64,000 bases of DNA from Chryseobacterium nakagawai (GTDB lineage: Bacteria; Bacteroidota; Bacteroidia; Flavobacteriales; Weeksellaceae). The DNA lies in NCBI RefSeq assembly GCF_900637665.1, contig NZ_LR134386.1, positions 3,154,501 through 3,218,500 of the forward strand, in the 5' to 3' direction. Every line of letters starts with the position of its first letter. Positions within the stretch are counted from its first letter, which is position 1. The position numbers and the translations under genes were made by a program. Of the stretch, positions 1 to 10,196 are shown piece by piece. The notes beneath the pieces were generated by a model. It had not been told where the DNA came from. It saw only the letters and a list, made by a program, of their open reading frames with translations, and ran no database searches.

Positions 1-2
1 AA

Positions 3-788
3 AGTATTTATTCTAAAATTCTGATTTTAGCATTCATTTCCTCTTCACTGTATTCTTATGCGTGGGGATTGACGGGGCATAGAGTAATTGCAGACATTGC
101 AGAAAATCACCTTTCCAGAAAGGCTAAGAGAGAAATCAAAAAAATAATGGGCAAGGAACGTCTTGCATACTGGGCTAACTGGCCGGATTTCATCAAATCT
201 GATACGACAGGAGTTTGGAAGCAGGCTTCATCATGGCATTATGTAAATATTGATCCACAAACTGATCTTAAAGCTTTTGATCAAAATTTAAAAATGCAGG
301 CAGGACCAAGTCTTTACACTCAGGTAAATACTTTATCCAGCCAGATTAAAGATGAAAAAACGTCAGCAAAAGACAGAAAGATTGCTTTGATCTTCCTTAT
401 TCATATTATGGGAGACCTGGCTCAACCATTACACGTAGGAAGAGCTGATGATTTAGGGGGAAACAAAATTAATGTTACCTATTTCGGTGATAAAACTAAT
501 TTACATTCTGTTTGGGACGGAAAATTAGTAGACTCTCAAAAGTACAGCTATACTGAATATTCTAAACTTTTAGATATTAAATCAAAAGAAGAAGTTGCAC
601 AAATTCAATCCGGAACGCTGGAGGACTGGTTGTATGATTCTCACAAAATCGCCAACAAGATCTATGCACAGACTCCTGACGGATCAAAATTATCTTATGA
701 TTACCAATACAAATTCAATGATACTCTTGAAAGACAATTGCTATACGGAGGATTGAGATTGGCTAAAGTATTGAATGAGCTATTCTAA
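3..788 (+). CDS. S1/P1 nuclease family protein (5' end outside window)
   Basis: A zinc-dependent, probably secreted nuclease of the S1/P1 family, which cleaves single-stranded nucleic acid. The frame is open from base 3 with no in-window ATG before the mature part. The first ~20 visible residues look like the hydrophobic end of a signal peptide, followed by a WGLTGH motif. In this family the mature protein begins with that Trp, whose amino group binds zinc. Other zinc ligands are visible: Asp in ANWPDF, His in SSWHYVN, His/Asp/His in HIMGDLAQPLH, and His/Asp in NLHSVWDGKL. A later start at the TTG at base 69 would remove the Trp and signal peptide, so the true start lies upstream of the window. 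Family assignment is strong; substrate is inferred from the family. Confidence 0.9.
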   Translation, partial: SIYSKILILAFISSSLYSYAWGLTGHRVIADIAENHLSRKAKREIKKIMGKERLAYWANWPDFIKSDTTGVWKQASSWHYVNIDPQTDLKAFDQNLKMQAGPSLYTQVNTLSSQIKDEKTSAKDRKIALIFLIHIMGDLAQPLHVGRADDLGGNKINVTYFGDKTNLHSVWDGKLVDSQKYSYTEYSKLLDIKSKEEVAQIQSGTLEDWLYDSHKIANKIYAQTPDGSKLSYDYQYKFNDTLERQLLYGGLRLAKVLNELF

Positions 789-820
789 TTGAAAATAAAA
801 TTCTTATAGATACAGATAAA

Positions 821-846
821 AACGGGACTTCGGTCCCGTTTTTTTG
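821..846 (+). terminator. Rho-independent terminator of the nuclease gene
   Basis: An 8-bp stem (AACGGGAC/GTCCCGTT) closes a UUCG tetraloop and is followed by a run of T. It lies 33 bases after the nuclease stop codon. Confidence 0.9.
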
Positions 847-1169
847 TTTTAAAGTTCTAGGTTTAAGGTTTGATGTTGTATATTCTATGAAAATTATTTG
901 TTTTAAACCATCCCGTCAAAAAGTCTTTAAATTTTTGATACCCTACAAAGGATGGGAGGAATGACAGCCATTCTCAATAAAAGAAATGAGGAATTTACTT
1001 TTCTGTATTTCTCTTGATTAGAAAATATTATTTCCGACTTTTAAATCTTGTTCTGGAGCCTTCTATTCACATTTAATTAAAATATTTAATAAAAAAGTAA
1101 AACTTGTGTAACCTTTTTGTATTTCCATACGTATATTATATAGTAACTCTTTTTTTGAGGATAAAATAA
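847..1169. other. Intergenic region upstream of rpoD
   Basis: About 320 bases without a gene. Near 850-870 there is a short AGGTTTA-type heptamer repeat like one at 13881. The AT-rich part just before rpoD (1100-1165) should hold its promoter, but I see no clean TAnnTTTG element there. Confidence 0.5.
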
Positions 1170-2036
1170 ATGAGACAATTAAAAATCACTAAGCAGGTTA
1201 CCAACAGGGAAACTGCTTCATTAGACAAGTATTTGCAGGAAATTGGTAAAGTGGAACTGATTACTGCGGACGAGGAAGTAGAATTGGCACAAAGAATACG
1301 TGCTGGTGATAGAGCCGCATTGGAGAAATTAATTAAAGCCAACCTTCGTTTCGTAGTTTCTGTATCTAAGCAATACCAAAATCAAGGTCTTTCCTTACCC
1401 GATTTGATTAATGAGGGTAACTTAGGATTAATGAAGGCGGCAAAAAGGTACGATGAAACTAGAGGTTTCAAATTTATCTCTTATGCAGTATGGTGGATCC
1501 GTCAATCAATTTTACAGGCGTTAGCTGAACAATCAAGAATTGTAAGACTTCCGTTGAACAAAATTGGTTCCATCAATAAAATTAATAAAGCATACGCTCA
1601 CCTTGAGCAAGAAAATGAAAGACCCCCTTCTCCGGAAGAATTGGCTGAAGTTCTTGACATGAGTGAGGAAGATATCAAAGAATCTATGAAAAACTCCGGT
1701 AGACACCTGTCTATGGATGCACCTTTAGTAGAAGGTGAAGATTCTAATCTTTATGATGTATTACGTTCAGGAGAATCTCCAAGTCCTGATAAAGATTTAA
1801 TGCTTGAATCTCTTCAGATTGAAATCGAAAGAGCATTGAATACTTTAACTCCAAGAGAGGCTGATTTGGTAAGATTATACTTTGGATTGAACGGAAAACA
1901 CCCAATGACTTTAGAGGAAATTGGTGAGACTTTCGATCTTACAAGAGAGAGAGTTCGTCAGATCAAAGAAAAAGCAATTAAGAGACTAAAACACAATACC
2001 AGAAGTAAGATCCTTAAATCTTATTTAGGTAAATAA
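1170..2036 (+). CDS. rpoD: RNA polymerase primary sigma factor (RpoD/SigA)
   Basis: The housekeeping sigma-70 factor, which directs RNA polymerase to promoters. At 288 residues it has the short form of Bacteroidetes primary sigma factors, lacking the long region 1.1. Region 1.2 (about residues 15-50, [14 protein letters not shown]) leads into region 2 (about 55-125, with [16 protein letters not shown] and the [18 protein letters not shown] and [15 protein letters not shown] parts), region 3 (130-210), and region 4 at the end with a helix-turn-helix ([20 protein letters not shown]). It stands alone with its own terminator. Bacteroidetes-type promoters found elsewhere in the window fit this sigma type. 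Confidence 0.97.
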   Translation: MRQLKITKQVTNRETASLDKYLQEIGKVELITADEEVELAQRIRAGDRAALEKLIKANLRFVVSVSKQYQNQGLSLPDLINEGNLGLMKAAKRYDETRGFKFISYAVWWIRQSILQALAEQSRIVRLPLNKIGSINKINKAYAHLEQENERPPSPEELAEVLDMSEEDIKESMKNSGRHLSMDAPLVEGEDSNLYDVLRSGESPSPDKDLMLESLQIEIERALNTLTPREADLVRLYFGLNGKHPMTLEEIGETFDLTRERVRQIKEKAIKRLKHNTRSKILKSYLGK

Positions 2037-2060
2037 TTTTAGCGCAAACAATTTTATAAG

Positions 2061-2090
2061 CGGAGTCTGTTTTCAGGCTCCGTTTTTTTT
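2061..2090 (+). terminator. Terminator of rpoD
   Basis: Stem CGGAGTCT/AGGCTCCG (one G-T pair) followed by eight T, about 25 bases after the rpoD stop. Confidence 0.85.
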
Positions 2091-2192
2091 ATTTTTGTAG
2101 ATATAGCATTTGTAACAATTATGAAAACCTTATCAACTAATAGATAAGACATCAATTTCCACCAATACAATATAAACTTAACTACAATCATA

Positions 2193-2786
2193 ATGAAAAA
2201 AATACTTTTCGCAATAACATTGACTTTATCTGTACTTTCCTGTAGAGAAAGTCAGCGTCAAAATCCTCCCATTATAGAGAATGCTATTGATAATGCAGAA
2301 TCTTCTGTATCAGGATCTTTTAAAAGCTATCGTGATGATAATCTTATTGATAAAACTTACTCTGAGCTTATTAAAAATAATAAAACCCTTAAGGCACTTG
2401 ATGATAAAATACTGAAAACCCAAAAAGAAAGTGCCGAACTCTTAAAAACATATGATGAAATACTTGGCAAATCTGATGCGTTTTACAAAGAAGCCGGATA
2501 TTCAGCAAAATCTATTACAGATTCTTTGATCAAACAGCAAATTGAAAAAGAAATTCAAACCGGTGCTGATCAATACAGTGTAAAAACCAGGAATATTATT
2601 TCACTAATTGCACAAATTAATAAAAACAATGTCAATCTGAACAACTTATATACTGCCTTTAAAATTAGAAAAGCACTTTCTGAAATTGAAAAATATCAAA
2701 ACGCTCATCCTTTAAAAGCAGATAGCTTGGACGCTTTTATCAATAAACAGAACAAACTGTTGGAAGAATTAAAAAATATAAAATAA
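2193..2786 (+). CDS. Hypothetical lipoprotein with coiled coil
   Basis: Not recognised as a named family. The 197-residue product begins with a lipoprotein signal peptide whose lipobox is LSVLSC (Cys at about residue 17), so it should be a lipid-anchored envelope protein. The rest is highly charged and helical, rich in Lys, Glu and Asn with heptad-like spacing of Leu and Ile, suggesting a long coiled coil and no catalytic motif. It ends 8 bases before the acetyltransferase gene, so the two may be co-transcribed. Confidence 0.75.
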   Translation: MKKILFAITLTLSVLSCRESQRQNPPIIENAIDNAESSVSGSFKSYRDDNLIDKTYSELIKNNKTLKALDDKILKTQKESAELLKTYDEILGKSDAFYKEAGYSAKSITDSLIKQQIEKEIQTGADQYSVKTRNIISLIAQINKNNVNLNNLYTAFKIRKALSEIEKYQNAHPLKADSLDAFINKQNKLLEELKNIK

Positions 2787-2794
2787 TACCTTTT

Positions 2795-3295
2795 ATGAAA
2801 TATACTACGAAATGGCTTACAGATAAAACACGTGTTGAAGAACTCGTAGATTTTTTTATCGCTCATAAAACAGATTCCTATATCTCTCACAGTGAAATTA
2901 TGTATGGCAGGGCTTTGGATTCTCAAAACTGGAATCCTGACCTTAGAGCTGTATTCACTGAACAGCTTATGAACGATTATGATTATGACGGGACTTCAAA
3001 ACTGAATATTCTAATCGCTGAAAATGAAGAAGGAAAAATTGTCGGAATGCTAGTTTTCAATATAATCAATAGTCCATTTAAAAAGTATGCTATTCTGGAA
3101 GATATGCTTTTGGATCAATCGGTAAGAGGGCAATCTCTGGGAAGCAGGCTTTTGGAAGAGGTAATTCAGGAATCCAAAAACTGGAATATAAGCTTTATTA
3201 TGCTGGAAAGTGGTGTTGACAACCATGGCGCCCATCATTTTTTCGGTAAGTATGGCTTCCAAAAAGTATCTGAAAGCTTTATGCTAACATTATAG
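2795..3295 (+). CDS. GNAT family N-acetyltransferase
   Basis: An acetyl-CoA-dependent acetyltransferase of unknown substrate. The 166-residue protein has the GNAT pattern: a mid-chain beta strand (AILEDMLLDQ) leading into the acetyl-CoA pyrophosphate loop VRGQSLGSRLLEEV at about residues 109-122, then the C-terminal part with NHGAHHFFGKYGFQK, typical of the last helix-strand unit. It follows the lipoprotein gene by 8 bases. The substrate cannot be told from the sequence. Confidence 0.87.
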   Translation: MKYTTKWLTDKTRVEELVDFFIAHKTDSYISHSEIMYGRALDSQNWNPDLRAVFTEQLMNDYDYDGTSKLNILIAENEEGKIVGMLVFNIINSPFKKYAILEDMLLDQSVRGQSLGSRLLEEVIQESKNWNISFIMLESGVDNHGAHHFFGKYGFQKVSESFMLTL

Positions 3296-3412
3296 ATCTA
3301 TCTTATAAAACTGACATAACCCTAAGTTATCTCATTATAAGTCAGGTATTTTCAACAAACGAATACATCAATTATTTATTAGTGAATCCGGAACAAAAAT
3401 CAAATCAATCTC

Positions 3413-4531
3413 ATGAATACCATTTCAATCATCGGAGCCGGAATTGGCGGACTCACCTTAGGAAATGTTCTAAAACAAAATGGATACGATTTTACCATTT
3501 ACGAAGCTGCACCGGAAATAAAACCTGTAGGAGCTGGAATCATGATGGCAGTAAATGCCATGCAGGTATTTGACCAATTAGGATTGAAAGAAAAAATTGA
3601 AAATGCAGGAAACAAAATTCATAGGATAACCATCGTTAATGAATCTTTAAGACCTATTTCCAAAACTGAGATTCTTGATCTTGAACATCAATACAATTCC
3701 TGTAATGTTGCCATTCACCGGGCAGAGCTGCAACGGATTCTTGCACAAAATCTGGATCAAAGATCTATTCAGCTCAATCATTCCTTACAGAAAATTGAAA
3801 AGAAGGAAAACTATATCTTAAATTTTCAGAACGGAACTCAGCAGGAAAGTAAAATTGTCTTTGGGGCAGATGGTATCAAATCCAATATCCGAGCTCAGAT
3901 CATGAAAACAGGTACAATTAGAAGTACAGGACAAAAATGCTGGCGCGGCCTGTTAGACTTTGATCTGCCTGAAAAATTTCATCAGGAAGCCCTTGAAATA
4001 TGGGGAAAAGGAAAACGTTTTGGTTTTGTAAAGATTTCCGATAAAAAAGTCTATTGGTATGCCTGTATTAATGAGAAAAGTTTTGGCCGTTATTCTGAAC
4101 TGAAAGATATTTTTGGTGATTTTGATTCTTTAGCTATAAAGCTTATTGAGGCAACTTCAAAAGAAAACATTATCTGTAATGAAATTACCGACCTCACTCC
4201 TATTTCTAAATGGTATTCTGAAAATCTCTGTCTGATAGGAGATGCAGCCCATGCTACCACACCTAATATGGGGCAAGGGGCATGTCAGGCCATTGAAGAT
4301 GCTTATATCATTGGTAAACTATTGGAAAAAAGTAAGGATTTTAATTCCATTTTTGAAGAATTTCAAAAAATAAGAAGAAAAAAAGTAGACTATATTGTGA
4401 AGACCAGCCGTAGCATCGGAAAAATTTCTCAATGGGAGCATGGCAATTCATTACGGAATTTCATGATGAGTTTAATTCCTGAAAGCATTAACGAAAAGAT
4501 GGTCAAAAAAATCATTGAATTGGAGAGATAA
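3413..4531 (+). CDS. FAD-dependent monooxygenase
   Basis: A class A flavoprotein monooxygenase of 372 residues. The N-terminus carries the Rossmann GAGIGGL motif for the ADP part of FAD. A DG-type motif (FGADGIKSNIR) lies near residue 150, and the second FAD motif (LIGDAAHATTPNMGQGAC) near 275. Relatives include salicylate hydroxylase-like and TetX-like enzymes that hydroxylate small aromatic or antibiotic substrates. The substrate here is unknown and neighbours give no hint. The ATG at 3413 places GAGIGG ten residues in, as usual for the family. Confidence 0.87.
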   Translation: MNTISIIGAGIGGLTLGNVLKQNGYDFTIYEAAPEIKPVGAGIMMAVNAMQVFDQLGLKEKIENAGNKIHRITIVNESLRPISKTEILDLEHQYNSCNVAIHRAELQRILAQNLDQRSIQLNHSLQKIEKKENYILNFQNGTQQESKIVFGADGIKSNIRAQIMKTGTIRSTGQKCWRGLLDFDLPEKFHQEALEIWGKGKRFGFVKISDKKVYWYACINEKSFGRYSELKDIFGDFDSLAIKLIEATSKENIICNEITDLTPISKWYSENLCLIGDAAHATTPNMGQGACQAIEDAYIIGKLLEKSKDFNSIFEEFQKIRRKKVDYIVKTSRSIGKISQWEHGNSLRNFMMSLIPESINEKMVKKIIELER

Positions 4532-4619
4532 ATCTAACCATCACATTTCCAGCTAAAAGCACCAATATTTTTCACTTTTTTTAGAAATAAATGACTAAAT
4601 TAACCAAAATCAAAAAAAT

Positions 4620-6653
4620 ATGAAAAAAATCTTTTATGTATTTCTTCTTATCATGGGAGTTACTACAGCAAGGGCACAAGATGTTCCATTGCTAGACAGA
4701 GGGTTATTCTTTGGAAATCCTGAGATTTCCGGCGGACAGTTAAGCCCGGATGGAAAATGGATTTCATTTACCAAAGAATATGACGGGATCATGAATATTT
4801 GGGTAAAAAAAATTGATGAGCCTTTTGAAAAAGCACGTCCATTAACAGACAGCAAGCGCCCGCTAAATGGATATTTCTGGTCAGAAGACGGCAAATATAT
4901 ATTGTATGTAAAGGATAAAAACGGAGATGAGAACATGAATATTTTTGCCGTAGATCCAATGGCAAAGGCTACAAACGGAGTTCCTGAGTCAAGGAATCTG
5001 ACCCCAATCAATGAAGTAAGAGCTCAGATCTATATGGTCAGCAGAAAAGATCCTGATCTTATGATGATTGGATTAAATAATCGTGATAAAGCATGGCATG
5101 ATCTATATTCATTAAAAATTTCTACGGGTGAACTGAAAAAAATATTCGAAAATAAAGACCGCATTACAGGGTACAATTTCGATTGGGATGAAAAGCTTAG
5201 AATTTTGAACAGAACGGATGATAAAGGGACTACCCAGTTTCTTTATAAGGATGGTGAAAAACTAACTCCTATCTATGAAACATTAGTAACTGAAGAAGCC
5301 TATATTCCAAATTGGAATGAAGACAACTCAAAGCTTTACCTGGTAACTAACAAAGGAAATCTGGATCAATCTACATTATTTATGATGGATCCAAAAACCA
5401 AACAAACTACAAAAATAGAAAGTGATCCTAAAGGAAAAGTCGATTTCGGTGGACTGTTTATGGACAGAAATACCAGAAAAATAATTTCTACTTCTTATAC
5501 CGGGGATAAAACTGATTATTACTGGAAGGATAAAACATGGGAGGCCAATTATAAATTTTTAAAAAGCAAATTCCCTGGAAGAGAGGTTGATTTCTCAAGC
5601 TCAACAAAAGATTATTCTAAATTTTTAATCTCTGTTTGGGGTGATCAATATGTTTCTGAGTCTTATTTCTTCGATACCAAAACAAAAGAATTAATTTTCC
5701 AGTATACTCCAAGACCAGCACTGAAGAAAGTTGAAAAGTATCTGGCTTCTATGACCCCTATTCGCTATAAAAGTAGTGATGGACTTGAAATTCCGGCTTA
5801 TTTTACTCTACCATCTGGATCTTCAGGCAAGAACATACCTGTAGTAGTCCTGGTTCATGGAGGACCAAAGGGACCAAGAGACTATTGGGGATATAATTCA
5901 ATCGTACAGTTTTTGGCGAACAGAGGATATGCTGTACTGCAGCCTAACTTCAGAGCAAGTGGTGGATATGGGAAAAAATTTCAAAATGCAGGTGATCTGC
6001 AATGGGGAAAATTGATGCAGGATGATATCACCTGGGGAGTAAAACATCTGATTGAAAAGGGAATCGCTGATAAAAATAAAGTGGTTATTATGGGAGGCAG
6101 CTATGGTGGATATGCCACTCTTGCTGGATTAGCCTTCACTCCTGATGTATATGCAGCAGGAGTAGATATTGTGGGACCAAGTAACCTTTTCACCCTTTTG
6201 GATTCTGTTCCTGCATACTGGGAAGCTGCACGTGCTTCTCTTTATGGTATGGTAGGTGATCCCAAGACTGAAGAAGGTAAAAAGCTAATGCGTGAGGCCA
6301 GCCCTTTATTTAGTGTCAATAAAATCATTAAACCTTTACTGATTATTCAGGGAGCTAATGACCCTAGGGTAAAACAGGCTGAAGCAGACCAGATCGTCAT
6401 TGCCCTTCGTGATAAAGGGAAAAAAGTAAATTATATTTTAGCTGATGATGAAGGACACGGATTCAGGAAACCGATTAACAGCATGGCGATGTATGCTGAA
6501 ACAGAAAAGTTCCTTTCCGAAGTTATTGGTGGAAGATACCAGAAAGACATGCCTGAAAATGTAGCAAAACGCCTGAAAGAAATGACAGTCGATATTACAA
6601 AGGTTACTTATACTCCTACAGAAAAAGTTAAGGAGACCCAATCTAAAAAATAA
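4620..6653 (+). CDS. S9 family prolyl oligopeptidase-like peptidase
   Basis: A secreted serine peptidase of the prolyl oligopeptidase/acylaminoacyl-peptidase group (S9), 677 residues. An N-terminal signal peptide ends at ARAQ. A beta-propeller-like region (about 30-380) has repeated short blocks such as SPDGKWISF and [10 protein letters not shown]. The C-terminal alpha/beta hydrolase domain has the nucleophile motif GGSYGGYA (Ser494), an Asp in GANDPRV (Asp581) and a His in DEGHGF (His613), completing the triad. It probably trims peptides in the periplasm. It is monocistronic and converges on the copper oxidase gene. Confidence 0.93.
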   Translation: MKKIFYVFLLIMGVTTARAQDVPLLDRGLFFGNPEISGGQLSPDGKWISFTKEYDGIMNIWVKKIDEPFEKARPLTDSKRPLNGYFWSEDGKYILYVKDKNGDENMNIFAVDPMAKATNGVPESRNLTPINEVRAQIYMVSRKDPDLMMIGLNNRDKAWHDLYSLKISTGELKKIFENKDRITGYNFDWDEKLRILNRTDDKGTTQFLYKDGEKLTPIYETLVTEEAYIPNWNEDNSKLYLVTNKGNLDQSTLFMMDPKTKQTTKIESDPKGKVDFGGLFMDRNTRKIISTSYTGDKTDYYWKDKTWEANYKFLKSKFPGREVDFSSSTKDYSKFLISVWGDQYVSESYFFDTKTKELIFQYTPRPALKKVEKYLASMTPIRYKSSDGLEIPAYFTLPSGSSGKNIPVVVLVHGGPKGPRDYWGYNSIVQFLANRGYAVLQPNFRASGGYGKKFQNAGDLQWGKLMQDDITWGVKHLIEKGIADKNKVVIMGGSYGGYATLAGLAFTPDVYAAGVDIVGPSNLFTLLDSVPAYWEAARASLYGMVGDPKTEEGKKLMREASPLFSVNKIIKPLLIIQGANDPRVKQAEADQIVIALRDKGKKVNYILADDEGHGFRKPINSMAMYAETEKFLSEVIGGRYQKDMPENVAKRLKEMTVDITKVTYTPTEKVKETQSKK

Positions 6654-6668
6654 ACGATAAAATTTAAT

Positions 6669-6706
6669 ACACAAAGCCACTTACAATGAAGTGGCTTTGT
6701 GTTTTT
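6669..6706. terminator. Bidirectional terminator between convergent genes
   Basis: A perfect 12-bp stem ACACAAAGCCAC/GTGGCTTTGTGT with a 10-base loop and T-rich flank, between the S9 peptidase (+) and multicopper oxidase (-) stops. It can serve both strands. Confidence 0.85.
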
Positions 6707-6717
6707 AGTCAATTTGA

Positions 6718-9516
6718 TTAATAAGTTAGGGTAACACCGGCACCCCAGCCCATTTCGTTATCATAATTTCCGGAAATAGATAGATATTTTTGTACGATAT
6801 ATCTTATTCCTGTTGAAAACTCTCCATCAGAATTGACACTGAAATTTCCTCTCAATCTTCTGGAAAGCGGAATATCCTCTCTGCTGAGTTCCAACAATAC
6901 TTTTCCGTTCTGGTCTACACTTGCATCTGCAGTAATCAACATCGGTAAAACATATTGCATCCCGACCATAAATGAATATCTGTTTTTTGAAGCTTTCTGT
7001 TGGCCAAACCAGGTTTTCTTACCATGAAAATCCATTCCCATATCCTCTGCCATTTGTCGTTCCATAATCTCATGGTTCTTCTGGGCTCTGAATCCTGCAT
7101 AAGGAAGTGCCCATTGGAATTTCCCTAAGAATCTTCCCACTTTCACACTTCCATCAAAATGATCGAAGTTCCAGTTGGTATGAAACTCATTCAGGTTCGC
7201 CCATCTTGGCCCGAACATCGTCATGGTTTCCGCATGAATTTTATTGCTTGCCACATCCAGCATTGCCATAGAGCTTACCATTTTATTATCTTTTAAAAAG
7301 TTTTTCCAGGCTAGCTTTCTATTCGGAAGCTGTGGATTCGGTTTTGAATTTTCATAACTGAAGATTCTCCCCATTCCAGCCATCATATGGTATAGAATAT
7401 GACAATGGAAAAACCAGTCTCCATCCTGATTGGCTGCAAATTCCAGAGTAACAGTTTCCATCGGCATAATATCTACTACATTTTTCAACGGAGAATATTC
7501 TCCTTTTGAGTTAATCAATCTGAAGTCGTGCCCGTGAAGGTGCATCGGGTGGCGCATCATAGAATTATTATACAACTTAATTCTTACAATCTCTCCTTTT
7601 TTGATCAGAATTTTATCTGTTTCCGTAACTGTTTTATTATCCAACGTCCACAAATAATGGTTCATATTTCCTTCCAGGGTAAATTTCATTTCACGAATGC
7701 TGTCTGTAGGAAGAATTGTTTTTTCAGGAGATTTTAAAATATTATAAGATAACCTTTTGATGGTTTTTTCCTCTTTCATATCCATTCCTGCATGCTGAGA
7801 ATGATCTTCATTCTTTTTCTCTTCCTTCGTTTTCACGCCCATCATTTCATTAATATGTTTCGCCGTTGTTTTTCTTTGACTTTCAGGAATTTCCGGATAC
7901 ATTACTTCATTCATATCCATCATTTGATTTCCCATCGTCATGGTCATAGGCTTCATATTTCCGCTCATTTCCATCATCCCGTTCATCATTTTCATCCCTT
8001 CAAAGAGCATTAATCTTGGCAAATTAGGTGCATCTACTTTTTCTCCGGAACCCAGCCATAGTGAAGCATGTCCTATCCTATCTTCTGAAGTCGCACGAAA
8101 CTCAAAGCTTTTATTTTCAGGAATGGTTACTTCAATATCATAGGTTTCAGAGACCCCTACAATCAATCGGTCAACTTCTACCGGAACAACATCATTTCCG
8201 TCATTTCCTACTACTTTTATTTTTCCGCCGCCATAATTCAGCCAGAAATAAGTGGACGAACCGCCATTGGCCACTCTTAGTCTTACTTTATCTCCTGCTT
8301 TCAGGTTAGAATAGTCAGAACTTGGAGTACCATTGATTAAGAACTTATCATAATAGACATCACTTACATCCATGGCTTCCATTCTTTTCCATTCATTCAG
8401 GGCTTTTGTCCCGAAATTTCCGGATTTTATGGCTTCCCAATAACTCTGAACTGCATTTTTCTTCACTGCATACCAATCTGTATTCGCCATATGAAGTCGA
8501 CGAGCAATCTGCATAGGATCATCATCACTCCAATCTCCTAACAGAACAGGAATTTCAGCATTATACTCTGTTTTCGGCTCTCCTTCTCTCTTTTTAAAGA
8601 CTAGAATCCCGTTCATCCCTATCTGTTCCTGCAAAGCTTCATGTGAATGATACCAATAGGTCCCGTTTTGGGAGATTTTAAATTTATATAAATGCGTCTC
8701 TCCAGGTTTTACAGGTTTTGTGGTAAGATAGGGAACTCCATCTTGTTCATTAGGAAGAATGACTCCGTGCCAGTGAAGTCCCGTATTTTCTTTAAGCATA
8801 TTATGCAGGTAAATTTCTGCAGTATCCCCTTCTGTAAAATACAATGTAGGAGCCTGAAGTTTACCATTAATCGCAATGGCCCGTCTGTTTTTCCCTGTAA
8901 AATTGACAATGGTATCTTTTACATACAGATCATAACGAACTTTTTTTCCACCAAAAGTAAGTTTTCCATTTTCGGAATTTCTTTTTAGAACTGATTGTTC
9001 TACTTTAGGATCTTCAGCCACAGCATGTTGATGGTCTTCTTTCCTTTCCAGTTCCATACCGCATTTAGGACACTTTCCCGGCTTATCGGAAATCACTTCA
9101 GGATGCATGGGACAAGTATAACTAATTGAAGATGAAGATGAAATTTTGGATTGATTGGCTGATTTTAAAGTAGGTTTAGCCACCTGAGCCGGTTCTGCTT
9201 TCCTTACTGCATTTACTTTCTTAGCTGTTTCCGCTTTATTTGCCTTTTTAACATCAACTTTTAATTTATTTATTTTAGTTTCTATCGGCCTTGCCTTCGT
9301 CTCTGTTTTAGGTACAGCTTTTACTGCTGGCTTTGCCACAACTTTAGGTTGTACTACAATGGTCTTCTTTACCAATGTCATTTTACACTTCGGACAGTCT
9401 CCGGGTTTTGAAGAGACTACTTCAGGATGCATAGGACAGGTATAATAAGTCTTTGTTGTTTGGGCGAACGTAAAAACAGAGAACAAAAGTACCAGAAACA
9501 TTATTAGTTTTTTCAT
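6718..9516 (-). CDS. Multicopper oxidase with two metal-binding modules and CopB-like C-terminus
   Basis: A CopA-type multicopper oxidase for copper tolerance, 932 residues, exported by the N-terminal signal peptide. Two heavy-metal-binding modules of the form YTCPMHPEV..KPG.CPKC.M lie near residues 24-50 and 133-160, joined by a Lys/Ala/Val-rich linker. The cupredoxin domains carry the copper motifs HWHG (about 249), YWYHSH, HPMHLHGHDF and HCHILYHMMAGM (about 705). A Met-rich stretch (about 500-545) and a DHSQHAGMDM segment fit copper binding. The last ~190 residues follow the oxidase and resemble the beta-barrel part of CopB-type proteins, a likely fusion. It lies downstream of the DUF3347 and HYC_CC_PP genes on the same strand. 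Confidence 0.9.
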   Translation of the reverse strand: MKKLIMFLVLLFSVFTFAQTTKTYYTCPMHPEVVSSKPGDCPKCKMTLVKKTIVVQPKVVAKPAVKAVPKTETKARPIETKINKLKVDVKKANKAETAKKVNAVRKAEPAQVAKPTLKSANQSKISSSSSISYTCPMHPEVISDKPGKCPKCGMELERKEDHQHAVAEDPKVEQSVLKRNSENGKLTFGGKKVRYDLYVKDTIVNFTGKNRRAIAINGKLQAPTLYFTEGDTAEIYLHNMLKENTGLHWHGVILPNEQDGVPYLTTKPVKPGETHLYKFKISQNGTYWYHSHEALQEQIGMNGILVFKKREGEPKTEYNAEIPVLLGDWSDDDPMQIARRLHMANTDWYAVKKNAVQSYWEAIKSGNFGTKALNEWKRMEAMDVSDVYYDKFLINGTPSSDYSNLKAGDKVRLRVANGGSSTYFWLNYGGGKIKVVGNDGNDVVPVEVDRLIVGVSETYDIEVTIPENKSFEFRATSEDRIGHASLWLGSGEKVDAPNLPRLMLFEGMKMMNGMMEMSGNMKPMTMTMGNQMMDMNEVMYPEIPESQRKTTAKHINEMMGVKTKEEKKNEDHSQHAGMDMKEEKTIKRLSYNILKSPEKTILPTDSIREMKFTLEGNMNHYLWTLDNKTVTETDKILIKKGEIVRIKLYNNSMMRHPMHLHGHDFRLINSKGEYSPLKNVVDIMPMETVTLEFAANQDGDWFFHCHILYHMMAGMGRIFSYENSKPNPQLPNRKLAWKNFLKDNKMVSSMAMLDVASNKIHAETMTMFGPRWANLNEFHTNWNFDHFDGSVKVGRFLGKFQWALPYAGFRAQKNHEIMERQMAEDMGMDFHGKKTWFGQQKASKNRYSFMVGMQYVLPMLITADASVDQNGKVLLELSREDIPLSRRLRGNFSVNSDGEFSTGIRYIVQKYLSISGNYDNEMGWGAGVTLTY

Positions 9517-9606
9517 AATATTCCGAACTTTTTTAGAAATTGCAGGACTTAAATCTAAGAATCATTTAAATCCCACAACTCATTGTTTTAAAGATTAATA
9601 CAACAT

Positions 9607-10080
9607 TTATTTAATTTCTGACTTTACACTTCCACAAGAAAGCATAGATTTACCGTAGTATGGATTCATGATCTGTTTTTCATCACTTAACCAGCTACCA
9701 TCAGCCATTGGGCAATATTGTACATAAACCGGTTTTTCGGATAGCTTAAACTCTTTGGTAAGAGCAATCATATTATCTGAAAGATTAAGGAATGTCTCTC
9801 TTTGAGCAGCAACATTTCTTGCTTCTGAAATGACAGAAGCATCTTTTCTAAGGATATTAAGATTTCCTTCAGAAACTAACTTATAGTCAATGGCAGAAGC
9901 CGTTTTAATGAATTCTGTAGCAGCTTTTGAAGTTTTATCTGCATCATCTGAAGCCAAGGCGGATTTGATTGCAATATAATTCTGATAGAGTTTTGAAACC
10001 TGAGCATCTTTTTTAGATTGCGCTGATAATGAAATAATTGAAAATAAAGATAAGGCTGCTGTAATGATATACTTTTTCAT
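9607..10080 (-). CDS. DUF3347 domain-containing protein
   Basis: A small secreted protein (157 residues) of the DUF3347 family, which commonly accompanies copper and silver efflux or oxidase genes in Bacteroidetes. The signal peptide ends near SLSAQ. The C-terminus holds the family pattern YCPMADGSW, then NPYYGKSMLSCG, with Cys and Met suited to binding copper(I). The start at 10080 is chosen because it begins a normal signal peptide; the frame is open 17 codons further upstream. The oxidase gene starts 90 bases downstream and is probably in the same operon. Confidence 0.85.
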   Translation of the reverse strand: MKKYIITAALSLFSIISLSAQSKKDAQVSKLYQNYIAIKSALASDDADKTSKAATEFIKTASAIDYKLVSEGNLNILRKDASVISEARNVAAQRETFLNLSDNMIALTKEFKLSEKPVYVQYCPMADGSWLSDEKQIMNPYYGKSMLSCGSVKSEIK

Positions 10081-10150
10081 TGTTTTACATTTTAGAATTA
10101 ATTTTTTAAATAAAGAATAAGGGTAACGCACATGAAATGCGTCAAGACAT

Positions 10151-10194
10151 GTCGTCTGAATCCATGTTATATAACATCGAAAACGACGGACGGA
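10151..10194. promoter_or_regulatory. Nested inverted repeat with 14-bp palindrome
   Basis: Between the HYC_CC_PP and DUF3347 genes. The core ATGTTATATAACAT (10164-10177) is a perfect palindrome, nested in shorter arms GTCGT/ACGAC and GAATCC/GGATTC. It may be a repressor operator or an RNA hairpin. No T-run follows, so a terminator is less likely. Confidence 0.35.
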
Positions 10195-10196
10195 TT

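Noticed and set aside
1136..1342. Open frame on the opposite strand over rpoD
   Set aside because: Antisense shadow of rpoD, with no signals of its own.
3382..3573. Frame overlapping the monooxygenase start
   Set aside because: Out-of-frame shadow; the other frame carries GAGIGGL.
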